Of a stretch of 64,000 nt of DNA, positions 26,101-37,480 are shown one piece after another. A program made the position numbers and the translations under genes. The notes under the pieces were generated by a model. It had not been told where the DNA came from, searched no databases, and worked only from the letters and a program-made list of their open reading frames with translations. Source of the DNA: Archilochus colubris (lineage: Eukaryota > Chordata > Aves > Apodiformes > Trochilidae). The stretch covers positions 13,593,001-13,657,000 of the forward strand of contig CM041089.1 in the NCBI GenBank assembly GCA_023079485.1. Reading direction: 5' to 3'. Each line of letters begins with the position of its first letter. The first letter of the stretch is position 1.

Positions 26101-27799
26101 AAAATCAGGTTGTTCAAGTTCTCAGACTCCCCTCTTTCTGCTTTTTGGGATGGTCTTGCTTACAGCACTCGTCCTTCACCAGCACGTGGCCAGGTCCCCT
26201 CTGACTGGCAGCTCCAAGCACATGGGATTTGCCTGGAGTTTTGATGACATTTCTCCATTTGTTCTCAGAAGCTGTAACCTTTCCCAGCCCTCTTTACTGC
26301 TGCCAGCCCCTAAAAACAGAGGGGGAGGGAGCTTACACTCACATCACTTCCAGGACAGCCCTGAGGTTTGTTGACACTTGCAAAGAAAAAAAAAAAATTC
26401 TGAAAGGAAAGGAAATCAGGGTCACTCCCTCTCTGCAGTCACCAGCTCTGATTTCACTGCAGGAGAGGAGAAGGGGGTTGGAGAGGGATCAGGACATGGT
26501 ATCACTGGGGACAGCACTGTAGCATCAGGGCAGCTTCCCCCCTGCACCCAAACCACCCAGCTTGCTGCCACTTTCTCCTGGAGGAAGCTCAGAAAAGGCA
26601 GCGAGATCCAGACAGGGGTGGTGAAGCACAAGAAGAAAGCAGCAGCTGCCTACAGACTCCTCCATCCTTCTTATCCCCACTTTCCCACTCCTGCTTCTAA
26701 GCAGGTTCCCCCTTTGCAGTCATGAAAAGCACCTGCAGCAAGGAGCTGATGGAGCAGGGAGCTCTGGACCAAGGCAAAGGGCCAAGGAGTCCCTGAGAAA
26801 AAAAACTTTTCTCCTCAGGAAGGATCTCCTGTCCTGAAGCATGAAAAACAAGATCAGAACAAATCCCAGGCAGAACCTCTCTTCCTCGCCAGGGTATCTG
26901 GGTTTTGCCAGGTGCTTTACCAGGCAGGGAAAGGAAAAAGGGGAGGTGTAGAGATTGCTACAGACACCAGAGAGAGAGTGCAAGCATCCCTCTGCAGACA
27001 CAGCCACACTGCTTCAGGTGTTTAGGGAATATTTTGGGGAACAGTGCAAGAATAGTATCTCCAGTGCAGCATAAAAGCAGAAGAGGGGCTCAGCTTTAGG
27101 TGCCAACTGAACTGGGTCAAAAGGAGGTCAGGAAACTTTCTGCAAGGGTTTCACCTCCCCAAGGCTGTGCTCAGGGACCACTCCAGTTCTGCATCCCAGT
27201 CCTGCTCTTTGCAGCTCAGGGCAGGATCGGAGCAGCCAGAACTGACAGGAAGATCTCTGGGGTGCATTAGTAGGTTGCTGAAAGGGAGGAACAGTTTTGA
27301 AACATGAGCAGAGAGATAAACATCTATTCTAAGGTAAGGATGAGCTAAATATGTCAAAGGCCTTTCAGCACAATCTGGGCATGTGAAACCATCCAAATAG
27401 TAAACAGCACATTTACTACTAGCAGCCTCCTCACTTATTTCTGGAGCCCCATCAGCTCTCAAATCTGTCACCTGCTTTGCACAGGAGTTGCCCTGATGCT
27501 GGGGGAATGGTGCAGGAGTTCTGCCCTGCTCAGATGTTGCTGCCAGGTCTGGGACATGGGCACCAAAGAACAGAGCCCTGCAAAACCCGGCAAAGCTCAC
27601 GCTTCAAGATGGTCGACTGAAAACCACTCATTTCTCTACTCAAAGATGGTTCACAAAGTGTCTCAGTGCCTCGGACCACCTTGAGCAGGGGAAGGAAGAG
27701 GAAATACAACCACAGAAGTGCACAGGAGCCAAGACAATCAACCCTGGGGTTGGGGAATCCCTCCTCACGTATATACACCAGCATACGTATATATATCCA
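23147..27799. other. Unannotated sequence with a possible repeat half-copy and a TA run
   Basis: At 23553-23595, CCCCTATTGACCTCACTGAAAT followed by CACCAGGATTT resembles one half of the palindromic repeat seen at 53386-53452, but the match is too weak to call. An A15-17 run starts at 23400. An uninterrupted TA dinucleotide run lies at 25562-25577. No open frame shows a recognisable domain. Confidence 0.45.
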
Positions 27800-28010
27800 C
27801 ATTAATCACTGCTATGGCAACAAAGACAACAAAGATATCCTTTTAAAGGCCCTGTGGTAAGGAGGAAAAATATTTTGCTATATATATAGTCGAGTATTGA
27901 CGTCACAAAATAACTTGAAATAAATTAACCTTTAAGTCTGGATCGCAGAGGTCCTGGTTTCTCCTCCATAGATATTGAAATAATGTTCACGTCACAATGA
28001 GCATCTGTTA
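27800..28010. promoter_or_regulatory. Candidate enhancer with palindromic CRE and paired SOX-type motifs
   Basis: The block starts with ATTAATCA (27801). Two AACAAAG words follow at 27819-27825 and 27828-27834, nine bases apart, fitting SOX-family sites. The GGCAAC at 27816-27821 resembles a degenerate RFX half site. A perfect CRE octamer TGACGTCA lies at 27898-27905, just after a TATATATA run, and a CACGTCA variant lies at 27988-27994. CpG is rare in this window, so retained CRE CpGs suggest constraint. The TATA-like run upstream of the CRE might also fit a promoter, but no gene body follows. Motif evidence only. Confidence 0.35.
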
Positions 28011-31000
28011 CCTTCCATGGAAAAAGCAACCAAAGAGAGCTGAGCTAGAAAGTTTTCTATCAAGCCTTTCCCCACACCCTCCCTGAAACAACACAAAAAA
28101 GCCCTTTTCCTAAAACCTACAGAGGGCTGTACCCTGAGGTTCTCCTTTGGTCATTCCAGAGGCAGAGCCCATGCTGACATGAAAGGGAAATTGCCAATTT
28201 TGGTAATTAGTGAAAATTAAGAACCCAAGGTCAGCTGTGACAATTTAATTCAGCTGAACATCTGAAGAGTGTGCTGGAAAGGGGCAAGCTGACAGTTCTG
28301 AGTCTGGGCTGGATTGTGAAAATAAAACATTCCATATGAAAGTGATTTTAGGAAGTTTGTTTCCTCAGCTAAGAGCCTGTAAATCAGTGTCCTTACCACT
28401 TGTGTCTGCATATTTAACACCCTGCACCATGAGCCTTTGACATAACTTGTGCTCTTGGCACTAATGTCACCAGCCCAATTATTTTATTCACAGCACTGCT
28501 AAATTAGCTGCAGCTTTACCTCCAAGAAGTGCAGGTAAATATATTTAAAGAGTCAGAGGAGAAAGCAGGGAGTTTAGGACCTCAGTTTGCTCTGGGCTGT
28601 ATCAGTACACCCCAAATGAAGTCCAAGTCCAACATAATGGAATATCAGCAATGCCCCTGATGGGAGGGGGATGGATGTTGGTGATCTCCAAGGCATGGGG
28701 ACACCTGTGGCATGGGACAGCTCAACAAAAACATCAAACCCAGTATCCCCCATACGCTGGCTAGCAAAAGGAGGCAAGAAATACACCTCAACTTGCTATG
28801 CTCCTACTCAGTTATCTGCTTAGCTCTCCTTGGGAAGATCCAGGATAGCTCTCTCAAGTCACATTTAGTTCAGTGAGATTTTTATCTGGTTTAAAGGATG
28901 CTAATCTGCCTGCACGTCCTACCAGAGCCCTGAAGAGTGGGATGAGATGTTCTCAGAGCACAAGATATGCCAGAATTTTCTCAAAAGCACCAGGAATTTT
29001 TTCAAAGCAACAGAATTTATTAGGGTTTTTGATGGTAAATCTCTCTTACTCAATATGGTGAGCTTGAACAGATATAGCAAAGGCAGTGAGTCACTGGAGC
29101 ACTGTGGGGCTTTATGTAGTATTAAGTTATCTGCAGTCCCATGATGAACCCATTTGTAATGTGCTATTACATGGCCACTTGGTGTGTTGTAGAAGTGGGT
29201 CTGCTCCCCCTCCTTCTTTTGTTTTTCTTTTCTTTGAAGAGCCAAGCCACAGCCTCCAAAGAAGAGCTAACACAATCCAGGCAGGTTTGAATCAGTCTTC
29301 TAAAGGCAAAGGAGCAACTTTCAGAGGTTTAGAAATTTGCCTTCTCCCAGGTCACTTGTTTTCCAAAACCTGTGGAATCACTGCAGTTCTCACCTTTCCT
29401 CCCCATCTCTCAACTTTAAGCACAGGAAACCAAAGAGCCAAATTGACCCCTGGGCTTCCATGGAGCCCACGCCCAGCAAGATGGTAGATACAGCATCCTC
29501 ATGTCACTTAACTCCTAATTGCAATGCATTCAGGTACACTTTCTAGTTTTATTTATATAAAACTATATATTTATATTTACTATTTATTTATATTTACATT
29601 TACTTATATTCCAAATTTCTCTGTAGCATTTTGTGCCATTGAGCAGTTCAGTTCTCCCCTACAAGAATCTCCTGAAATACTCTGCCTAGAGCTCACCTCC
29701 TGGGGCTCAGCCTGCAGACCTTCCCTGGGCAGACTTGCATAAAAAGCTCCATGGAAGAGCCCCTGATTTATTCTCAGCTCTTCCCATCATCCTGCTTCCC
29801 TGGGTGTTTTCTCTCATGATACAAAAAGGCATTTCTCTGAAGATCTCACCCCTACCTTTCCTCCTTTTCAGGAGGACAACATGCTAAAGTTTCTACTACC
29901 TACAGCCTTCACCTCTGATCTGTAGGTTTCAGAAGTGCCTCTGCTACATCCTTTATCCAGAAAACACTTGGTTTTCTTCACTTTCCCCCGAGCAAACTCC
30001 CTCATTCATAAGAGGCCCTGAACTTCACCATTTCAAAGGGGGACTTGCTCCCATCAAGGGCTCTTGTTGCTGGTGGAGAGAGATGTGGCTACAACAAGTT
30101 TATCTAAAGAGTATGCAAGTGCTAGGTGGTTGCTGAGCACCAAAATGAGAAGGCAAAACTCGAGTTGGTGGCTGAACAAAGTAATTAGGTACTGGAAATA
30201 TGGAAAATGCTCCGTGCTCTATCTTGAAAGCTCCAGGATGTCTGTGGGACAAATCTGACAGCCAGGCTGATGCCTGACAGCTGCTACTCTTGGGGTGCTT
30301 GATCTACTTGGCAGGGAAAAAAAGCTACCTCTGATACCACAGGCCAGAAATTAGAGGAATGAATGCCTTTCCCTTTAGCCACAAAGAAGAAACGTCTAAG
30401 TAAGGAGAGATTGTGCAAAACCAGCTGGCCCCAGAACAACTTCTATTAGTTATCAGAATAACAACTGATCTCAAGCTGAAGGCTGAAGCAGGTTGCTTTG
30501 AAGAGAGCTGTCAGAGCCACTGGTTGCAGCCTCAATTATGGTACAGATCCAAGAGAAAGAGAGAGGGGAGATGGGGAAGCCTGGATTGAACAGAACCATT
30601 TATCAAGAGAATTGAAGTAGAAAGGCAACGTGCAGTTCAAAGCCAGCATCCAGCAAAAAAAACCAAACCAAAACAAACCCAAAAACCCCACCAAAGCTGT
30701 ATGTATAGCTACAAACATAGCCAAAACAAGGCAGAACAAAGACTTGGTAGGAAAATGGTCCAACACAACCCTTGCCACATGTGCTCAGCATGGGCAGCAG
30801 CTCCCTTGGCCCTTCAGGTTCCTCCTCAGTGGATGGGAAGCACGGGGGCAACCAGGGAGGCTTGGGCAGGATGGTGACAAGGACCCAACTGTGCACGTAG
30901 TTTGACACTCTCAGCCTCCAAAGAAAAATTCCAAAATGGGTGGATTTTCCCCCTCTTTGGTTAAAGACACCATGGAGGCTTCAGAGGGCCAGCATGCTGT

Positions 31001-31093
31001 AGCTTGCTCAGCCCACCAGCAGTATTTTCCCTCATCCTTCTGGTTCCAATTCACCCCAGCAGAACACTGGCTTGCTTATCTAAAAACAAATTT
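28011..31093. other. Unannotated single-copy sequence
   Basis: No gene supported. The stretch 28180-28530 is AT-rich with TAATTAG, CATATTTAAC and CCAATTATTTTATTC words and looks like slowly evolving non-coding DNA, but no distinctive motif set is present. A TTTATAT-rich run lies at 29545-29610. An A/C-rich low-complexity run lies at 30652-30692. Confidence 0.45.
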
Positions 31094-31258
31094 CATGGAA
31101 TGATAGAATGGTTGGAAGGGACCTTAAAGCTTCAGTTCCAGCCCCCCTGCATGGGCAGGGACACCTCCCAGTAGGTCAGGTTGCTCCAGGACCCATCCAG
31201 CCTGGGCTGGGACACTGCCAGGGATGGGGCAGCCACAATTTCCTTGGGCAACCTGGGT
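31094..31258 (-). mobile_element. CR1 LINE 3' fragment
   Basis: The plus strand begins CATGGAATGATAGAATGG, the reverse complement of the CR1 3' octamer tail, and continues TTGGAAGGGACCTTAAAG. It then runs through GGCAGGGACACCTCCCA, GTTGCTCCAGGACCCATCC and CAGCCTGGGCTGGGACACTG, all standard phrases of avian CR1 3' regions. The element is 5'-truncated, as is usual for CR1, and somewhat diverged. It belongs to a different subfamily from the copies at 47673 and 58898. Confidence 0.9.
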
Positions 31259-33160
31259 TTATGCTGCTAAGGTTATTTCTTTTACAGCTCTGTGCAGACT
31301 AAATGAATATGTAAGCACAAACTGAAGGTGTAGCAGGCAAGGAAATGCTCACAGAAGAACTGGATGAGTCCTTATCATGGCCTTGATGAGACACTATCAA
31401 AAAAATTGAGAAGTTGAGACTTGTCTTCAGTAGATAAGAAAGCCCTAAATAGAGAAGGAAAGATGAGCCCTGAAGGCACCACAAGCAGCACACTTTAGAA
31501 AAGCTTTTCTTGACACAAAGGATGGGAAGTGGTCAGTCTGGGGAGCAAATGGGGAACAGAAGGACTAAGTAGCTTCTCATAAGAATAGAAAAAGATGGAG
31601 CCCTCTGCTCCTGTGTACTAAGTATTAAATATGTTACAGGAGAAGCCTTTCAGGCTATACTGTATACTGGCTTTTTTTTTATTATTATTATTTTTTTAAA
31701 GCTGGATGTATCAGCAAGGTCTTGGCAGGCTGTGGGGAAAAACAGTGTCTATAGGATTTCAAAGCTGTCAGAGATCAGCAACCTCAGTCAAAGTCTTTTA
31801 TAGTCATTCAGAAATGACCCCATCCCTTCTCGTCTCATCCATTTCCATGTTTTTCTTCCTTTCTGTGTTTTTCCTGCAAAACAAACCACTGCAACCCTAT
31901 TCCTTTGCTGGAACTTCCAGCAAGAATGGACCTTCTCAGTGAAGCTTTGCAAGATGTATCTCAGAGTGACTGCATGGCACCAGGATGCTGAGGACATGAC
32001 ATAAAATGAGGATGGTTTAGAAGCTCCAGGTAAAGCTCTGCAAAACCAAGTCTTCCTGGGTGAGTGTCAGTTGAGTTGGGCAGATCCTCAGTGGATATAA
32101 ATTGTCACAGTTCCATGCAAATCATCTGGAAAAGGACACCATGGCTGGCAAGCTGCGAAGGTAACAAGAATACCCCAGGGCAATGCCAACTAATGCTGGC
32201 TGTGGATCTGGTCCATTAGCTGTACTGGTAGTATCAGCTTATGTGAACATATTTGAGGCTCTGGAAAAACCTGGGAAAAATGACATTTCCATGGGTTTGA
32301 TGAGAAGGGAAACATTTGATGCTTGGGTCTCAAATTTTCTGCTGTCTTCCACAAGAAACAAAGGGCAATGTTTCACAAATGGCCTTCTCTTTTTCCCCCC
32401 TTTTGGGGCAAATATAGGAAAATGTGTTATCTGTGGAATTTCAGACCTTTTCTTGAATGCAAAGCACCAAAACCACCAGAAATCCTGGAAAATGTCAGAC
32501 TTAACATTGCCCTGAGCCAAAATTACATACTAATGGCTCCTCATCATTATGCTCCCCTATCTGATTTATAGATACCCAAAAGCTGTACCATGGCAGGCAA
32601 AGTTCAAGGAGTAGCTGGATGAAGCCACTCCTTCCAAAGCAGGTATTCCCCATGGAAAAAGATCTTTCCCCAGAAAGGACTGGGCAGCTGTTTTTGTTGA
32701 TATCCAATCTCCTTCAGTCAACACATCCAGAAACCTGGATACAGGCTGGGGTAACATTTCCTGCCAGACTGGTCAGGATATGTCAGGGGTTTTTTTCCCA
32801 AGTCCCCAGTGTATGCACCCATCCTGAAGCCCAAAGCACAATTCCATAGCCCCTGAGGTGGGAATCAAGCCTGGACCTCACAGGAGCCATCTGGCTGCAG
32901 TAGAACCCATCAAATGATGATACTCCCAGGACTGGATCTTGGGGAAACCCAGGATGTTATCAGCTGCTTCTCCTCATCCTGGCAGCAAGGAACTTCAAAG
33001 GGGAGGTGTTCTCTGCAGCTTTCTTCTCTTGCTTTCCCCAGCTCTGCTTTCCTTTGTCCTTCACTCTCTCTCTACTCCAACATATTTAAGATGGGAACAA
33101 AAGTGCCTCCTCCCCTTCAAGGAGACTCAATTAGAGCTCTCTTCCCACGTCTTCAGTGTT
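31259..33160. other. Unannotated single-copy sequence
   Basis: I see no gene or repeat family. A TTA/T-rich run lies at 31671-31698. The opposite-strand frames of about 90-110 codons at 32183-32520 carry no recognisable domain. Confidence 0.5.
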
Positions 33161-33204
33161 TTTCACCCCTGTGAAAGGTGTGTATTACACCTGCAGGTGT
33201 AATA
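33161..33204. promoter_or_regulatory. Compound inverted repeat with T-box and E-box half sites
   Basis: TTTCAC, a four-base spacer and GTGAAA (33161-33176) form one perfect inverted repeat. A second, 33183-33204, is a perfect 22-base palindrome with core ATTACACCTGCAGGTGTAAT. The core contains abutting CACCTG and CAGGTG E-box words (33188-33199) and two divergent AGGTGT half sites. A third half site, AGGTGTGT (33176-33183), sits between the repeats. T-box factors bind AGGTGTGA-type half sites, often as palindromes, and SNAI/ZEB factors bind CAGGTG. Regulatory function is inferred from motif content alone. Confidence 0.4.
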
Positions 33205-33726
33205 TAGCTACGAGCCTCAAGGAAAGGCAATAAACAGATTTATTGTTGGGTCCTGTATCATCAGTAGTCACCTTAGGGAGATATCAAAGTGGTCCTTGCT
33301 TGAGGTCTGCCTGCAATAAATAGGTACTGCAGAGCAGGACACCCCAAAAAGCTGCCAAGGGCTTATTCAGAGTGTTTCAGCTCAGAACTGCACTGCTGGA
33401 CCTCTGTCTTCTGGCCCTCAGGACACTTTAAGGGACAGGAGATTGCACTGGGCTCAGCTGTCCCCCTGGTGCTGAGCAATAACTGGGGACAGATCTAGGT
33501 ATCACCTTTCCTCTCTTCTCCCCATGTTTGTTCCTAAGCCAACCAAAACACTCTTCATGGTGAAGAACAAGTCACCTGTGACATGGGACCCTGATTTTTG
33601 AGCTAGAGATGAACTGAAGATAGGAGCCAGATCATCTGCAGAACATGCTGGTGGCAGCTGGTATATAAACATGTGTTTTCTTATTACTCAAGAAGGGAAA
33701 ACAGTTGGGAAAGCAAAAGTTTCTTC
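33205..33726. other. Unannotated single-copy sequence
   Basis: I see no gene, repeat family or clear regulatory motif in this stretch. Confidence 0.6.
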
Positions 33727-33746
33727 ATTTTTTTTGCAAAAAAAAT
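33727..33746. repeat. 20-base perfect AT palindrome
   Basis: ATTTTTTTTGCAAAAAAAAT is its own reverse complement. It probably arose from adjacent T and A tracts and can extrude as a hairpin. Confidence 0.9.
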
Positions 33747-33810
33747 TAAGTTAATGACTGGAAAAAATCAACAAACTTCTGAAATTCTTTTTGATAAACA
33801 GGATTTTGTC

Positions 33811-33833
33811 TTTTTTTTTTAAAAAAAAAAAAA
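33811..33833. repeat. T10-A13 inverted homopolymer
   Basis: Ten T residues pass directly into thirteen A residues, giving a perfect 20-base self-complementary core about 65 bases from another AT palindrome. This is simple sequence and a likely place for sequencing or assembly error. Confidence 0.9.
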
Positions 33834-36800
33834 GAAAGAAAAAAAGAACTTGGCATTGGCAGGGCTGAAAACTGCTACTTTTCATTAGGACAAGCTGATG
33901 GTATGGCAGGAATGCAGGACAGAGGGGTGCAGATGTGTGAAAGCATTGAAGAAAGGGCTTAGAGAAGGGCCTGTTCCCAAAAAGGGTTGACCTGAGGTAA
34001 AGGGAACCTTTGGGATAGGAAGATAATAAACCCCCCACATACCCCTTTTATAGTGGATATAAACAGTTTTACGGTAGTTCCACCGAACAGAAGAATAAAA
34101 AATAAAAAGAAAAAAAAAACAAAACCACCAACACTAAAAAGGTTTTTGCAACACACACATGTTCCCCATTAATTAGGAGGACTGCTGTTAACAACACGTT
34201 GCTCCAGAGCTGCCAAGAACTGTCAGAAGAAGGCCAGGGAAGCCCAGGGCTGAGGCTCTGCCTTAGGGGGGGATTGGCCTCCTGGGCAGCCACCCAGCTC
34301 CAGCTCCCCTGGGGTCAGCCCCCAGCAGGGATGGGTGATGGGGGGGCCTGGGGGGCAAGGAGGAAAGCCCAGGCAGCCCCTGTTTGAATCTCTCCTCCCT
34401 CTCACCCCACTGCAGCTACAGACATTTTCCAGAGAGATCCTGGCTATGGTGGCTTTTTTATTTTTGGCTTTTTTAAAACACGCTCAGGGGAGGTGCCTTC
34501 TACTTTTATTCACAGAGAGGATCTTGCTTTTTTTCCTCTCTCAAAGGATGCAAAAAGAGGAGGGGAGGCAGGGAGAGGGGAGAGCTGCCTTCTGCTTTGA
34601 TTCAACTCTAGAGCAGCAACACAAATCTACATCCCAGCTGCTTTTCCCCCAGGAAGGCTCCAAACACCACCCCTAGCATCCTGGTTTTCTCCAGCCACCA
34701 ATGGGACACAGTGCTGGGCTGTGGCTCATGACCATCTCTCACCTTTACACCTTTTTGGAGCCACTTTGAGGGCTGGGAGCAGTATGAGAGTTTTAGACAG
34801 CACCAAGACAGTGAGAGATGTTCTCTGCAACTCCCCACCACTCTCCCAGGGGAAGGTGAGGAGGGGAACAAGGGGGAGAAACTTTAAGGTTGGAAGAAAA
34901 AAACTTAGGCAGGTTTAATACCAAATTACAACCGTGTATACAAATACATAAACATGGAGCTTGCCCTCCTCAGCTGGGAAGGACTTCCCAACCAGTACAG
35001 TCCCACACTGGACTGGGCAGCAGCTGGAGGTGCCCAAGCCCAGGGTCTCAGTGACAGCTCACAAAATCTTAGAGCAACCAAGCTGGTCCTACCTGGGAAG
35101 GCAGGAGGTGACCTCTCTTGAATGATGTTCTTCTCCAGTGAAGAAATGAGGAGCAGCAGACAGACCTCACCCCAGCCAAAGAAACCACCAGTGGGCTCCC
35201 TTCAGAACCTTTTTATACTGAGCATCATGGGAAGGAAAACTGTGATTGCTCCATTTGGGTCACCTGGCCCATCCTCTCCTCCCATAGCTCAGCTGCTCCC
35301 CATCACCACAGCCACAGCCTGGGCAGGGTTTTTTCTATCCTGGTCCATGAGCAGCTTTGTCCTTCTCCTACCAGATCCCCTTCTCTCAACTCCCTCCTGA
35401 ACTACACCCTTCCTTCCAGTGCCCAGAGTGCTGGTTTGGATTCCCAGTTGGACAGGACCAAGGTTGCACATTATGTACAATGTACAACACAGGAATGACT
35501 CACATTGGGATGAAAGAAGGGTCCTGAATTATTATTATTATTTTCCCTCTTTAAACCAGCGTAGGAAATAATGTTGCAACAACACAGCAAAGCTCATTGC
35601 AGGACTCTGGAGGAGGGGGAGATGATCTTATTTTAAAATAAAAACTATTTCCCTCTCACTTGTCCACCAAGACGTGTCCAAGCAGCCAGCCCATCAGCAG
35701 GTACCAAGATGCTTTTCTCCAAGTGGCCAGCCCAGAATCCCTTGTGAGGACATCCAGGATCAGAGACGCCAGTTGATGTGCTCTCCTCCTTTCTGCTGGA
35801 CTCTTTGGAGGTTGATGATGATGTGCTTGTTTTGGATTTCCCTTTTTGTACTCTAGGAGCTGTCAGGGATTAGCCCCTCCATCCTGTCCCACCTCGGTGA
35901 CTCATCTGAATTTACTCACCATGCTTTCCCTCCAGATCTGGGCATTCTGAGAAGTTGCACGTAGATGTGCTGAGAGTTTGATGAGCTCCTCATCCAGGGG
36001 CTTTCTTGCAACTTCTGCCTCCAACTCCCTTCAACCTCACTCAGACCCAGGAGCACCTCTACTACAAGTCTCTACAGCAGGAGCAGGAGAGAGAGGACAG
36101 CTGAAGACCACTGTCTTTTCCAGTGGCATTTCTCTACAAATCCCAGCCCACTCCATGCTGAGATCCAGGGCTCTCTGGCTGTGTACCCACATTTCACAAA
36201 CAGTGCCCAGCAAAACATCTAAGGCACAAGACTTATCTGCAGGTAAAAGTTTGGGCTCCTGGGACACTTTGCCATTCTCACCCTTCCTTTCAGATCTCTA
36301 AACTGCTGCTCTGGAGAGCTGCAAGCCTGCAGTTTTGTGAGGCTTTCCTGCTGCAGCAATGCACAGGGTTTGATGCCAAAGCAAACACCACTCTGTTAAA
36401 TAAATGCATTCAACAGCATCTCTACAATTGCTGCGTGAGGAAGTCATTGGAGCTGTTGTCAAAAGCCTTGCTGACTTGTTCTTGAAAGGAAAAGTCCTTC
36501 CAGGCGTGCAGCAAAACGTCCTGGTCTGGATTTTCAGGATGAGGTGGTGATATCAGTGGGTGCCCTCTTACACATCCATGGTGAGGACACCTGAAGAGCT
36601 TTATTTTCAGGTTGAGCCTTTCTGCTAACAGCTTTCCTTCCTGCCATCTTGAACCAAGAGTTGAAAAAGCATAAGGACTACACCAGACTGGACATTTTTT
36701 TGCATGCAGAGCAGGGCTTTTTCAACCAAAGCCAAGAGGAGCCATCTGAATATATGACTGATAGATCTTACTGTGTATGGGGAGACCCCTGGCTCTGATC

Positions 36801-36879
36801 CACGTGAGATAAAGGGGGTTCATTCAGGCTGAAAACTCCAAAAGGGCATCCCAGTGCTGTTTTGCAGAATATATACTAA
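33834..36879. other. Unannotated sequence with a G-rich patch
   Basis: No gene supported. An A-rich run lies near 34094-34126. The patch 34250-34400 is GC-rich with few CpGs and includes a quadruplex-capable segment (separate entry). An ATT run lies at 35529-35541. Confidence 0.5.
34328..34355 (+). other. G-quadruplex-forming motif
   Basis: Four G-runs lie on the plus strand: GGG at 34328, GGG at 34333, G7 at 34340 and G6 at 34350, with loops of 2, 4 and 3 bases. This satisfies the usual G3+N1-7 pattern. There is no associated promoter evidence. Confidence 0.7.
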
Positions 36880-37161
36880 AGGTTTTGGTTAAAATGCTTC
36901 TGTTTGGGATAGATTATCTTTTGGAAAATAAATAGAATTTCTGTCGGAAGCTGACAATTTTTCCCTCTTATACACCCAGTCCTCTTCTTTAAAAGGATTT
37001 TTTTTTTTTTTCGGAGGGAGAAATAAGCAGGCTATGTGAAAACTTTCAAATATGTCTTCAAATACCCCTTCTAATGACATTTGAAAAATCTAATTTACCA
37101 TGTGGGACTTGTTGCAAGGACCGACGATAGTAACAGTTTGACGTCTGCCTTCCCGCGGCAG

Positions 37162-37245
37162 GGAGGGAGGTTTGGCAGGAAGCACAATTGTCATGTGGGA
37201 GTCTCAGCAGTGAGTTGTCTCCTGGCTAATATTACCACTGCAATG
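37162..37245 (+). other. Exon-like 84-base segment (not established)
   Basis: It is preceded by a pyrimidine-rich acceptor-like sequence ending CTTCCCGCGGCAG and followed by ATG|GTAAGT, a strong donor apart from the TG at the exon end. The length is 84 bases, a multiple of three, and the frame is open throughout (28 residues, beginning GGRFGRKH). I recognise no protein family. It lies inside the conserved-looking block, so the conservation could come from enhancer function and the splice signals could be chance. Confidence 0.15.
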
Positions 37246-37262
37246 GTAAGTCAAATCAGCCA

Positions 37263-37276
37263 GTAGCCACGGCAAC
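37263..37276 (+). promoter_or_regulatory. Consensus RFX X-box
   Basis: GTAGCCACGGCAAC matches the X-box consensus GTNRCC, a 0-3 base spacer, RGYAAC with no mismatch (spacer AC). RFX factors bind this site in ciliary and immune gene promoters and in enhancers. It contains a retained CpG. No transcription start or ciliary gene is visible next to it, so an enhancer role is more likely than a promoter role. Confidence 0.55.
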
Positions 37277-37480
37277 AGCCCAGAAGCTTTAGCTATCACT
37301 ATGGTTATTTCACACCACTCTGGGGCTACCCCAGTTCACGGCGCTATGGCTCGAGACGTTATTTCATAGTCATTATTTTATTAAGCAGCTGTAATCTGAT
37401 CTCCAAATAACACCCACGGTCCTTTTAATTGGGATCATGTTAAGTGCACTTCTGTCTGAAAATGGAGAGAAGTCAGCTAA

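Larger units (their letters stand above)
36880..37480. promoter_or_regulatory. Conserved-looking non-coding block with CpG retention
   Basis: The block keeps CpGs such as GACGTC near 37140, CCGCGG at 37153 and CGGCGC around 37339. It also has AT-rich homeodomain-like words (CTAATGACATTTG, TCTAATTTACCATG, TTTAATTGGGATCATG), a CAGCTG E-box at 37386-37391 and an RFX X-box (separate entry). A T14 run at 36998-37011 interrupts it. The mix of intact motifs and CpGs is typical of developmental enhancers. Conservation was not tested and no target gene is visible. Confidence 0.35.
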
